Assembly: GCA_009763385.1 (NCBI GenBank)
Contig: CM019823.1
Span: 169,600,302 to 169,664,301, forward strand
DNA length: 64,000 bases
Direction: 5' to 3'
Source: Coix lacryma-jobi var. lacryma-jobi
Lineage: Eukaryota > Streptophyta > Magnoliopsida > Poales > Poaceae
Below the pieces are notes generated by a model, which had not been told where the DNA came from, did no database searches, and was given only the letters and a program-made list of their open reading frames with translations. Below, in pieces: positions 24,620 to 34,640 of this stretch (position 1 is the stretch's first letter; each line of letters opens with the position of its first letter). Both the position numbers and the translations under genes were made by a program.

Positions 24620-24895
24620 TCACAGCAGTCCAGGGCGGGAATGGAAGGGGAAGTGATGCACCACGATGGGCGCTCTCTTCGTCTTCCTCTTCCTCTCCCC
24701 CTCCCCCTCCACCTCCGCAACACCCCTGTCATGGTCTCCCATCTCCGCGCGTCCACAACCTGGGCAACCGCTTCTCGATCTTTAGCTGATTGCCGGTTCA
24801 TAGTCGGTTTCTCCACCTTTTGGAGGTGTCTTGTTTCCTGCTGCAGGAGCAGCAGCAGAAAGGCTGCCAGCAACAGCGAGTCCGAGCTGAGCCAT
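24620..24895 (-). pseudogene. Small FPFHSRPGLL-motif protein, interrupted copy
   Basis: I do not recognise this family. Read from the ATG at 24895 the product begins MAQLGLAVAGSLSAAAPA and meets TAA at about codon 38. The same frame continues past it through a basic/acidic stretch (EGERKRKTKR) to APIVVHHFPFHSRPGLL and a TGA ending at 24620. An alternative middle frame (AKDREAVAQVVDARRWET) looks more protein-like, so two compensating single-base indels could explain the stop. A TATATAA box lies about 45 bp upstream (24938-24944). The C-terminal motif and the basic run before it recur in the gene at 25870, which diverges from this one. It has no signal peptide or clear membrane segment. Confidence 0.55.
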
Positions 24896-25869
24896 TGGGA
24901 TACTTGGATTCGCATTCGCTGGAGCCCTGCTAAGTGGTTATATAGTTGTTGCTGAGTAGGTACTGCTTGTGTTGGAGAGTTGCTGGCACTATTTTTTCAT
25001 GCTGAAGGATGGACAGAGAGAATCCGAGACAAGCCCTAGACGCATGATGCATGCTTCCATTCCAGCCAGGTAGAATTCTAGTGGCTGACTACTTGCTGGT
25101 GTAGGTGTAGTGGCGTATGCCTTCAGCGCCAAGGTATTCCATTCCTTTGGCCGCGGCGTCGTCTTTATTGAGCTTTTGAACCACAAAAGCGAGAAAAACT
25201 AGTCATTACTCCATCAGGAGGCTGTCTGCATCAGACTGTTAATTGTTAAACGTGAAACATAAAGGGGGTAACAGTTATATTTGTAATCTGGCGGAGCACG
25301 TCGCAGCAGGTTAACGAACCTACCACCCCACACCAGTTGTCATTTTCAGTTCACAGCGGCAACAGCGCCGTTTCGTCTTTTCTCTCCCACAGCTACAGCC
25401 ACAGCCACAAGAAAGTTCCTCACTTGTGTCCGCCACTCGCACGTGTTGGATTGACTGGACGCCAATGGAAGAGAAAGCTTGTCGACCAAGTCAAATGGAG
25501 CGGAGCCTTGGCAACCAAGGCAGCGTCAGCAGGAGAAGGGGCGAGAACGATTCACCCGGCCTTCTCGCGGACGAAGCTTCAAGCTAGCCGCCGCCGCCTC
25601 CTCCTCCTCCTTTGACCCCTGCAAGTGGCAACAAAAGCACCGCGACACTGAAAGGCGGAACTCATCAGGCAGCATGCAACCACCTCCTATATAAATGCAC
25701 GCTGCCAGACACAGCAAGACACAGCAGTAGTACAAGTGAAGTACAAGATCATCGGGGCAAAAAGCTAGCTAGCAGACCAGACGCCAGAGCACAGGCGCAC
25801 AGGCGCAGTCGTCAGGAGGTGATCAGTTGGAGGAGAGGGTCATGCGGTGCGGTCGATCAATCTTCAATC
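24896..25869. promoter_or_regulatory. Divergent promoter region between two small paralogous genes
   Basis: It contains a minus-strand TATATAA (24938-24944) and a plus-strand TATATAAA (25688-25695), about 745 bp apart and facing outward. The strong TATA boxes suggest regulated, inducible genes. The plus-strand leader after its TATA box would be about 145 nt. ORFs at 25337-25735 are probably leader or promoter artefacts. Confidence 0.55.
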
Positions 25870-26130
25870 ATGGTGTTGGGACTGGGAGGATGCTGCGGTA
25901 GTGTCGCCGTCGCCGCGGTGTCGCCTGCTGCCGGCCCGAAGCAATCGGAATCCGGAGGTGGAGCAGGTTACCCAAAAGCTAAGCGGCAGCAGCCGGTGGC
26001 AGGAAAGGAGGCCGCCGCCGCCGCAGCAGCAGGCAAGGACAGGAAGAGGAGGGATCGTGAGAAGGCTCCCGTAGTCGTGATGCACCAGTTCCCCTTCCAC
26101 TCGCGCCCGGCTTGCTCTGAAATTCATTGA
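25870..26130 (+). CDS. Small basic protein with C-terminal FPFHSRP motif, function unknown
   Basis: This is an 86-residue frame starting MVLGLGGCCGSVAVAAVSPA. It continues through a Gly/Ala-rich and Lys/Arg-rich middle (GKDRKRRDREK) to APVVVMHQFPFHSRP. As written the tail is ACSEIH. Adding back one G in the run at 26108-26110 would instead give GLL and a TGA at 26118-26120, exactly matching the paralogue at 24620-24895. A single-base loss at the end is therefore likely. A TATATAAA box lies about 175 bp upstream of the ATG. No known domain is visible. The conserved C-terminus may be a short linear or targeting motif. The role is unknown. Confidence 0.6.
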   Translation: MVLGLGGCCGSVAVAAVSPAAGPKQSESGGGAGYPKAKRQQPVAGKEAAAAAAAGKDRKRRDREKAPVVVMHQFPFHSRPACSEIH

Positions 26131-26296
26131 TTGATTCCTCTTCTATTGGTGTTTTTTCTTTGTTTGTTACTTTGGACATACGAGCGAGCGAGGTGTGGTA
26201 AATTCTTTAGTTCTTCGATCTTGTGTTATCCGTCTCTATAGAGACATATATAGAGAAATTCAATTCAATTTTCCTCAAATTGGCGCAGCAAATTAT

Positions 26297-26607
26297 GAGC
26301 CCGTTTGGATGTAGTCAACTAAAATTTAGTCAGCTAAAATTTCAATGTAACTTTAGCTGAGTGTTTGGATGCTTCAGCTAATAGACTCAGCTAAATTTTA
26401 GCTGAGTTGGAATAGCTAAATCTAGCTAAACTTTAGCTGAGCTGTTTAGATGCGTAGCAGCTAAATTGGTTACCGTTCCCGTTCATTTTGTTTTGGGTCT
26501 GTAACTAAACTAATCTTTTCCTGTCTGCTTAATGCAATACATGCCAGTGGCATGTTCTAGAAAAAAAAAATCAGCTAAAATTTAGCAGGTACATCCAAAC
26601 ACGACCT
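26297..26607. mobile_element. MITE with a short poly(A) retroposon inserted
   Basis: The outer ends GAGCCCGTTTGGATGT and ACATCCAAACACGACC are inverted copies with repeated CAGCTAAATTTTAGCTGA palindromes inside. Within it, about 26471-26570 is unrelated DNA ending TGTTCTAGAAAAAAAAAA, bracketed by CAGCTAAATT and CAGCTAAAATT. That is the pattern of a LINE- or SINE-type insertion with a target duplication. Confidence 0.7.
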
Positions 26608-27104
26608 ATACTTGGCTCTATTGAAAACAAAAGCTAATGCGTTCCTGACCACCATATTCCATCCGTGATTGGGATTGATTTCTGAATATTTTGATGACAT
26701 GTCTGGAGTCTGCCCCTGTGAATTGACGAAAATATACTAGATTTCCCTGGCCCATATGTCTGATTTGAAGGGGCAGAGTAGATAACTGAAGACAAGTTCA
26801 GACAAAATTCAACAGATTTGCACACAAGAGCAGCAAACACAACTAAAGCATCACCGCAAGTGATCCAGTAGTTTATAGACTGAAAACTCATAGCGGCACC
26901 ATACCATATATTACGCCAAAAGATGATGGTTCATAAGACTCATGCCGATACATAATTTTCAGACACTGGAAGCTGCTCTACTGATTGAAAAAGCCGAAGC
27001 CGAACTGAACGCAACACACAAGCGTGGGGTCCTCTCCTGGCAGGCTCAGCGCTGCCCCTTTTATTAAGCCAACCCAGGTCAGGACACAAGTTAGACAGTG
27101 AAAT

Positions 27105-29822
27105 CTAGTTCTCCATGAGGCGGATGAGCAGCGGAGCCCTCCCCTTTTGCCATCAGGTCGAAGGCCTGTTGACTCCGCGAAGTAGGAACGCTGTGTGTGA
27201 TGAACCTTCTCCACATCAGCTCTGTGCACAGCCAAGCAGATTGTAGGCAGACTGAGGAACGATTCTTTGGGGGTGGGGAACTAACTATTTCGCAAAGCTA
27301 AAAGGTAAGGAAACTCTTTGCGTTTACCTTTTCATGTACAGCTCCACTACATTCGGCAGATCAGTGCGTGGTTTGAAGTTGCCAAAGAAGGTTCCTCAGG
27401 GTCCTCTCGTTCAGGAAGTTCATCGGGTGGGTCTTGAACTCAGCTCCTTGTGTGGCACACCCACCAGCACAGCAACACCCCAGCCCTGGATCGTGAGCAC
27501 AGCGGGTTAGAACATGTCTGGATATGTAAAGGGAACTTGGAGAACATAGCTGAGAGTGTACTTACATCATGGACACATTCAAATGCTTGGATCATAGCGT
27601 TGATGTTGCCAGTGCATTCCACACTCCGGTCAACCCCTCCGTTGGTCATCTCAGCAAGTACCTAAACCATAAGGAAAAATGGGAATGGAAATGATGGATG
27701 TTATGGTCAAAGTTCAGCGTAAGCTGTGATAACCTTTTGTTGTCTCAAGTAAACAAACAAACTCCTGCACGGGCTTGTTGTGGTCTTTTGGGTTCACAAA
27801 TTCAGTGCAACCAAACTTCCTAGCTGAAAAATGGGACAAGGGATGAGCCACTGGACTGTCAAAACAACATAATAAAACGAGTAAACGACTACTCAGTTAT
27901 TAGATCAAAGGGATTCACCTTCTTCGAATCTGCTGGGGTTCAGGTCAACACCGATGATCCTTGACGCTCCAGCAATCCTTGCACCTTCTGCAGCCTAATC
28001 ATGTGCAGGGTAATCATACGCAAACCCCACACACATTCTCATTGCAATTGAAAGGTCATAGAACAAGCGAATAATTTCAACACTTACGGCAAGACCAACG
28101 CTCCTAGACCAAAAATAGCCACTGTTGAACCCTTTGTGGTTTTGCAACATTAATTGACGCACCAAGACCTGAACAGAGAAATTGTATAACTTAGCATCAC
28201 AAGATGAACATATTCTAACATCCATACCAAAATGTAGCAAACGAACTTACCCGTAGAAATACCACAGCTAAGAACACAAACTTTATCAAGGGGAGCTCAG
28301 GGTTGATCTTGCAACACAACCAACATGCATGACAGTGTACTCCTGAAGGTGGAAGTCCCAACAAAGTGGTAGATAGGCTTTCCATTGATTGAAAATCGTG
28401 ACTTGCCATCGCCAATCATCACACCCCGGTCAGTGTTGATCCTGAGTAGATCATCACATGTTGCTCTCTGCCGACTTGCAGTGTGCGCACTCCTTACACT
28501 CCCCCAGTGAACACAGGAAGGACATGGTCGCCCGCTAGCTACATCAGTCACACCTCTCCAACACTCTCTATGATGCTGTCAAATCAAGAAATTTCAGGAT
28601 GGCTAGAATAAGCAAATTTGACTCAGATAACAGATCTAAAATGATTCTGCAGCAGTACACTAATAGCAAAACTTGATAAAAGTCATTATTAAAGGAGTAC
28701 ACAACCCTAGTTTGTACATGTCTTGTAGACTGAAAAATAGTACAAGAGCTAATTAATTAGCTGAAGAAACTGCTAACGAAAGAATCATAAATAAAACTAT
28801 CGAATTCCACTGCCAAGAACCCAGAACATCTGACGTTCACACAGATAATATTCAAACGTTGATATACCATTTCACAAAACTATTTCTTATGACTCTTTCA
28901 CATGCATCTAGTAAGCGATTAAACAAAGACCACCGACTGTAACCATAAATTCAGGCACACGAACTTAATATATGTAAAGCATATAAACACACTACATCTA
29001 TAGTCAGCAACATTATGAAGTAAATCGGGGAAGAGACATACCCTCCAGCCTCATGACCAAAGATCCGAGGGAACACCGGAGTCTGCCCCTAAGACAGATA
29101 AGCCACCAAGAAGGCGAAAGTCACCTCGAGTTGCTGCATCATATCTACTGACAAGATATACAAATGGGATGGCTGATTAGATACCTTGGCTTCCCAGAAG
29201 TAGACATCGGTGTGGCAGAGCGAGGTGAAGAGGATCTTGACGCGCACCTCCATGGCCTGCGGAGGCGCTACGTCCACCTCCTCGATCGACAGCGGTTTGC
29301 CGGCCCTCCATGCCACCGCAGCTGCACGGGACCAAGAAGGCAAATACATAGTCAAGCTAACCATCGAAATGCAAACTTTGCGGCGCCCTTGTAAACACGG
29401 CAAAATTCGAATGAACACGGAGGTTTAGCAAAGGCCTTCCGGTGGAGAACCAGAGCCACTTAACCAGTTAGTTAAATTCAAAGAAAGAAAGAATGCTCCT
29501 TGCAAGCTGCAACATTCCTAGATCATACGAACAAGTGTAGAGTATAGCGGTACAGCCAGACAGTCGGATGAACCACACGGCCGGCAGTGATGGACGATGT
29601 ATAGACAAGGAAGCAAGTTCAGCACGATGCAGGACAACATATAAGATCAGCGCCACAGCGGCACTGTGTCATCGAAAAAAAAAAAAGAAAAAGAACTTTC
29701 TAGGAAGCTTTTCCCCAAATTACTACTCACGAACCACCATGTACCAAATTATTAGTTAGATCAAGTAAGGGGAGGAGGAATCACGGACCTTTGCACTTGA
29801 TCACCTTCCCCGCGGTCGCCAT
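27105..29822 (-). CDS. Adh1: Alcohol dehydrogenase 1 (zinc medium-chain ADH), 10 exons
   Basis: This is a cytosolic NAD-dependent ADH that reduces acetaldehyde to ethanol under low oxygen. Exons: 29789-29822, 29185-29321, 29042-29088, 28251-28575, 28088-28168, 27919-27994, 27763-27823, 27566-27661, 27328-27485, 27105-27221. This is the 10-exon plan of maize Adh1. Blocks seen: [42 protein letters not shown] (catalytic-zinc Cys), [16 protein letters not shown] (zinc His), [51 protein letters not shown] and [18 protein letters not shown]. At least a dozen single-base gains or losses break the frame, seven of them in exon 4 alone, yet every splice site and the codons around the breaks are conserved. 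I read it as a real gene in locally poor sequence. A recent pseudogene is the alternative. Adh2 is possible, but the residues fit Adh1 better. Confidence 0.88.
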
Positions 29823-30100
29823 ATTGCCTCCTTCCCCGAATCCGTCGAACAGAATCCCGAACCAATCGACTATTATATTGGACTCCAAGACCCTCACCAC
29901 ACGACCGATGAAACCAACCAATCCAGAGTCCAGACCGAAACGAACCTGTGAGTAACCAGGAGAAGAGAGCCCTGATTATATACTAGCCCTAAAGGAGGAA
30001 GAGACGAGAAACGATGGGAAGGAGGGTGCGGTTTCGCCACCTCCGGCGTCCGGGGCTGGCCGCTTCGTGGGCAGCAAACCACGGCGCGGACGTCACGGAG
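29823..30100 (-). promoter_or_regulatory. Adh1 promoter: TATA box and anaerobic-response-like element
   Basis: On the minus strand TATATAA (29976-29982) sits about 155 bp before the ATG, which would give a leader of about 120 nt. Further upstream, the complement of 30074-30085 reads GCCGTGGTTTGC, followed by a CCCACGAAGCGGCC-type block. This resembles the GC/GT-motif anaerobic response element known from maize Adh1, at a comparable distance (about 130 bp) from the inferred start. The match is from memory, not a search. Confidence 0.6.
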
Positions 30101-30495
30101 CTGCATGAACGTAGCCGTGCGTGGTTTGCACCTCCAAAGGCGCGGACGCCGAAAACCGGGGCTGCACAGCCTCCGTGGACCGTGGTTTCCGTCCATGGTC
30201 ATAGGGGGTGGGCAAACGCCAAGCGGTGGGGGCCGGGCGGGGACGGCACCGTGCTGTGGTGGCCGTCGGATGCCCCGCGCTTGCTAGGATCTGCGGCTCG
30301 GAGCGCGTGTGCGCGCGTTTTTTTTTTTTTTTGCAACAATGCGCGGAATTGAAAAGGTGTTGGGGTGCACGCGTAGGCGGCTAGGCGCATAGTGTGTGTG
30401 CTGCTGATCAGGGATTCTAGACGCCGCGCAGGGCATGTAGAAGGAGGACGCGCGAAATGAGTAGCGTCGAGATGGCGGCTGTTTTGGTTTCTTAA

Positions 30496-30844
30496 TCTAT
30501 ACTTACCCTTATTTTTGTAGATTTCGTCAGTGACTCATAACACTGTTCATGTCACCAGTGCAAAAAACGACATGCCCATAAACAGTACCTACCATGCCCA
30601 TAAATAGTGTCTGCCATGACCATGAACAGTACTCATGCATGCTCATGAAGTACTGTCATGCCACATGAACAGTACCTGCCATGCTCCATGAATAGTACCT
30701 GTCATGACCATGAACAGTCCCCGCCATGTCCATGAACAGAACCCCATGCCCATAAACAGTATCTCTCCATGGCTATAAATCGTATTTCTGCAATGCACAT
30801 AAACAGCATTGCCAGCCCACGCAAATGCTCGGGGTTCCTGCTAG
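30496..30844 (+). mobile_element. Small non-autonomous Helitron with internal minisatellite
   Basis: It starts TCTATACTTACCC after an A and ends CTGCTAG before a T, the Helitron 5'-TC...CTRR-3' rule with an A/T target. A degenerate hairpin-like GC segment (CCCACGCAAATGCTCGGGG) lies just before the 3' end. The body (about 30545-30815) is an irregular minisatellite of 25-30 bp units built on CATGAACAGTA and CATGCCCATAAACAGT. It has no coding capacity. Confidence 0.65.
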
Positions 30845-31070
30845 TTAACTCTAATTTCTCGGCAATATCCGGCCAATAAGGTGCCGTTTGGATTGGGATT
30901 GGATTATCAGATTCTAAAAAATAATCCGTGTTGAAATGCTATATAATTTCTAGCTTATTTGGGTGATATTATAAGATTTTTCAGATTTTTTTTCTATGTG
31001 ACTCTTAGAATCCGGCTGGAATTAACGGTCCTAAGGCGATGAGCGCATCACCTGACATAAGAGCATCTCA

Positions 31071-31403
31071 AACGGTTTTGCAAATAGGCTTTGCATTCTT
31101 GTTTTTGCAAAACAGTCTAAAAATCTCCTATCCAACGGTTTTGCAAATGAGCTTGATATTTTTAGCAACTTGACAAACACTGGGTGATATTTGGCATATA
31201 TGTCAAGCCGTGGTTCACTTGGCAATCGCCCTCGCGTGCTACTCCCGCGGTATATTTCGCTCTCGCGCGCACAATTTTTTAGTTTGGCAAGTATAAAATG
31301 CAAAACCGTTGGAGATTGACTCTTTTATCTTTGCCATATTATTTGAGAGTTGGCAAATACTATATTTTGTCAAACAAAAAATACAAAACCGTTGGAGTTG
31401 CTC
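31071..31403. mobile_element. Tourist-like MITE (GAGCATCTC ends, TAA target)
   Basis: The ends GAGCATCTCAAACGGTTTTG and AAACCGTTGGAGTTGCTC are inverted copies flanked by TAA on both sides (31068-31070 and 31404-31406). It is noncoding, about 330 bp. Confidence 0.85.
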
Positions 31404-32062
31404 TAAGGTTCAGTAATTCGATCCAAGGCCACATACGATACATGTTGAGTTAGACGCTTGTGAACAGTTTTTTGTCTATAATGCATCATAGATACACATG
31501 CGTGCTTAACCGCACTCATCATCCTCTAATCCATTATCTATCCGTCTTACTCATCAGATTCATTTCTCTATACATCTTTCCCGCACTCATCATCTTCTAT
31601 ATTTCATACTCTATACCAACTACCAATAGTGAGGTCCACTTATAACTTTATTTAAATATATTCATGTAAGATCTTATTTTGAAAGATTTATTGAAACGAA
31701 TTTAATGGTGTAATCGTAATGTAATTAATTGATTTTTTTGGTTTGTGAGTTATAATATTTTTTAGTTACTTAAAATTATGGGGCTCACCGCTGCATGCAA
31801 TTCCCTCTCTCCTCTCTCTCACGCGTCATCCAGTAAAGGACTTCGCTCCAGCGCCAAATATAGCGTACGATTCTCTGATACTTCACTTTAGCGTTGAGTA
31901 TACAGTTGTCGATGCAGCTTTTTTTACTCTATATGTTACTGCAGTTTAGCATAGAGTATAGGAGTGCGGTCAGTCTTTATAGTGTATGGTCGCTGCTTGA
32001 TCAGACGTCCGACGCTCGGAGCTTTTGGCCGTAGAAATTGATAGTTCAAACGGAAATAACTA
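31404..32062. other. Intergenic stretch
   Basis: AT-rich DNA without a convincing gene or element ends. The short ORF at 31460-31645 has no protein-like pattern. Confidence 0.4.
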
Positions 32063-32320
32063 CTCCCTCCATCCCAAATTGTAAGTCATTCCAAGAATGT
32101 TGGAGAGTCAAAGTTTTTTAACTTTGACCAAGATTTTAGAGAGAAATACAAAATTTAAACACATCAAATATGTATATTATGAAAATATAACTAATGAAAA
32201 ATCTAATTATACTTAGTTGATATCATAAATATTATTATTTTATTATTAAATTTGGTCAAAGTTTAAAAACTTTGACTCTCCAAGATTCTTGGAATGACTT
32301 ACAATTTAAGATGGAGGGAG
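32063..32320. mobile_element. Stowaway MITE
   Basis: CTCCCTCCATCCCAAATTGT at the left and ACAATTTAAGATGGAGGGAG at the right are inverted copies, flanked by TA. The arms continue (AAGTCATTCCAAGAATGTTG against CTTGGAATGACTT). Confidence 0.9.
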
Positions 32321-32477
32321 TATACATTAGCATGTAAAGTCAGTTGTTCCCGTTGTAGAACAAGAATTCTCTCTTCTTAAGCAGTTATACAGGAGTTCGG
32401 CATTGTACATACACTAAAATCATTAGATTTTTTTGGTGCTTGACAAAGCTTACTGGAGTGTCCCGGCTTATATGGTT

Positions 32478-32759
32478 GAGCAACTCCAAGAGAGTTGGTA
32501 AAAAATGGATGGCTAAACCTATAATATAGCTAGTCTCTAAATAGAAAACTCTACAAAAAATAGAAAACTCCAACAGTCTTTCTATTATAGCAATATTAGA
32601 TAGCTAGTGACACATGCAAGCTATATTTATCATGCAAGATTTAAGGAATAGCAACTTGTTATTTTACAAAACAAAATAGCATAGCGGTTGGAGTTCACTT
32701 TTTACTTAAAAAACTAAATATAGCATAAAAAAAACATAACAAGTCTCTTGGAGATGCTC
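32478..32759. mobile_element. MITE with GAGCAACTCC/GGAGATGCTC ends
   Basis: It begins GAGCAACTCCAAGAGAGTTG and ends AAGTCTCTTGGAGATGCTC, inverted copies. The AT-rich body has no ORF. It is of the same broad family type as the element at 31071-31403. Confidence 0.75.
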
Positions 32760-33194
32760 TTATACTTTGGTCTGACCGGTAGATAGATACTGGTATATTT
32801 TTAAAAAATTTCATAAAAAAAGTGTTAGTACAAACACTAAAATCTTAAGTGGATGCATGATTAATGCTTGTATTCACAAACTGCAGCCTTTGTTTAGTGT
32901 TACACTTCTTTCTTTTTTTTTGCAATATGGCATCACTTAATCTTGAGACTCAAATATTTTCAAAATCTATTAAGCGACTCTTTGAATAGAACCTACTGTA
33001 GTTAATTTACTTGTTTTTGTTGCACAGAGGTAGGGCGAAGAAGGGCTTTGTTTATGTTCTTAGAGGAGTATCGAAGCAAAAGCCATATCTTATAAGCACT
33101 TTGAACAGCCAGTCATGCTATCATCTTCTGACTAGCAAGAAACCTGAAATAGAGTTATAGAGGACCCATAATATGTGGAGATCTAATTGAATAA
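32760..33194. other. Intergenic stretch
   Basis: AT-rich DNA. I see no gene, RNA or clear repeat boundary in it. Confidence 0.4.
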
Positions 33195-33360
33195 GGGGGT
33201 GTTTGGTTCCTATCCCCTAGAGTTTTAGCACTAAAGTTTAGTGGAGGTCACTAGAGTTGTAGTGTAAAAAATGACTTTTAGTGGAGGTGTTTGGAACTTT
33301 AGTGACTAAAGTGACTAAATTTTAGTGGCTAAACTCTAGGGGTGGGAACCAAACACCCCC
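33195..33360. mobile_element. Intact Tourist-like MITE (GGGGGTGTTTGG ends)
   Basis: GGGGGTGTTTGGTTCCTATC and GGTGGGAACCAAACACCCCC are inverted ends, with TAA duplicated at 33192-33194 and 33361-33363. It is 166 bp. It is the reference copy that reveals the Helitron insertion in its relative at 33875-40384. Confidence 0.9.
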
Positions 33361-34026
33361 TAAGGTTGAATGGGTTTTTTCACCAAAATCTTTATTATCA
33401 ATACCCGGAAAAAATATAGAAAATATCTTGGAGTTGCTCTTACTTCTATATGTTCATTCTCGTGCCTTTTACAGTTTTATTCACCTGGTGCAGTGACTCT
33501 TTTTTTTTTTTTTTGCTATTGTTATCAACTTATCATAACCATGGCCTAAGAGGATTTACAGGTGGCGTTGTAGTGCCATCTGCGTACTAAACTATAGGAA
33601 AGACACTGGTGCAGGTGTGCTGAGCTGTATTAATATAAGAGAATAAACTATATTGACAATATTGCAGCAGTTCGCAGCAATGACAAAAAAGAGAGACGAT
33701 AGAGGGTGTCCCCCATCCTAATTCTGTGTTCGAGTTGATTGTTGAGATGCACAATTCCTTGTAGATCACCTGTTGCTACAGCTGCTAACCGATACTTGTC
33801 CAATGATTGGGATCCTGTGCACCCCTACTTTGCTACACCGGCAGGCGGCAGGGACCAAACCCGGCGTGGACTGAGCGGGTGTTGGTTTCGCTCCTAGAGT
33901 TTACCCACTGAAATTTAGTGGAGATCACCAGAGTTTAGTGTTAAAAATGACTTTAGTAGGGGTGTTTGAAACTTTAGTAGGGGTGTTTGAAACTTTAGTC
34001 TCTATCTCTATCTACCACTAAAACGT

Positions 34027-34640
34027 TCAAACTGGAATCGTCCACGCCGCTTCGGCGTGCCCCTGAAATCGGCGTGCCCCGACTCCCGTGTCCGCGTCCA
34101 CTCCCTCCGCGTGGCCACCGCGTCCCTCCGCGCCGCCGTCCCCTCCGCGATGCGGCACCGCCGTCCTCCGCGTCCACCCCTTCGGCGCTCCACCGCCTCC
34201 CTCCGTGCGGACACCGCCTCCCTCCGCGCCCTCTCCTCTGTGCCGCCGGTGACCCCAAGCCGCCGGCCCGGCCGGATCTGCCGCCGTCCGCCCTCCCCTG
34301 AATTCGTCGTTCCGCGAGGCAGCAGCCGCGTCGTCGCCCGACCAGCAACACCGCCGCGCGAGCTGAGAGGCACCGGCCAGCGACCCCGCGCGAGGCTGAG
34401 AGTCGCCGGCACCGGCACCGGCGTCAGACCGTCCGCCGTCCTTCCGTCCGGCGACCGCAACCCCCCCCCCCCCCACTCCCCCCCCCCTTCTCCTTCCCGC
34501 GGTGTGTCCCTGCCGGCTCCGCAAGACGCGGAGGCGGAGCGGCGTCCCAGCTGCGGTCCAGGCGGAGGAGGCAGCGAAGGGAGGGCGGCTTCCCAGCTGC
34601 GGGAGGCGGAGCGGCAACGACGAACGTCGGCGACCCGGTG
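34027..34640. other. GC-rich captured island in the Helitron
   Basis: This is a proline/arginine-biased sequence open in several frames on both strands, so the reading frames cannot be trusted. It includes C homopolymers near 34448-34490 and ends at a possible GT donor (CCCGGTGAGTTC, about 34637). It looks like a 5' UTR or first exon taken from a host gene. The source is not recognised. Confidence 0.4.
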
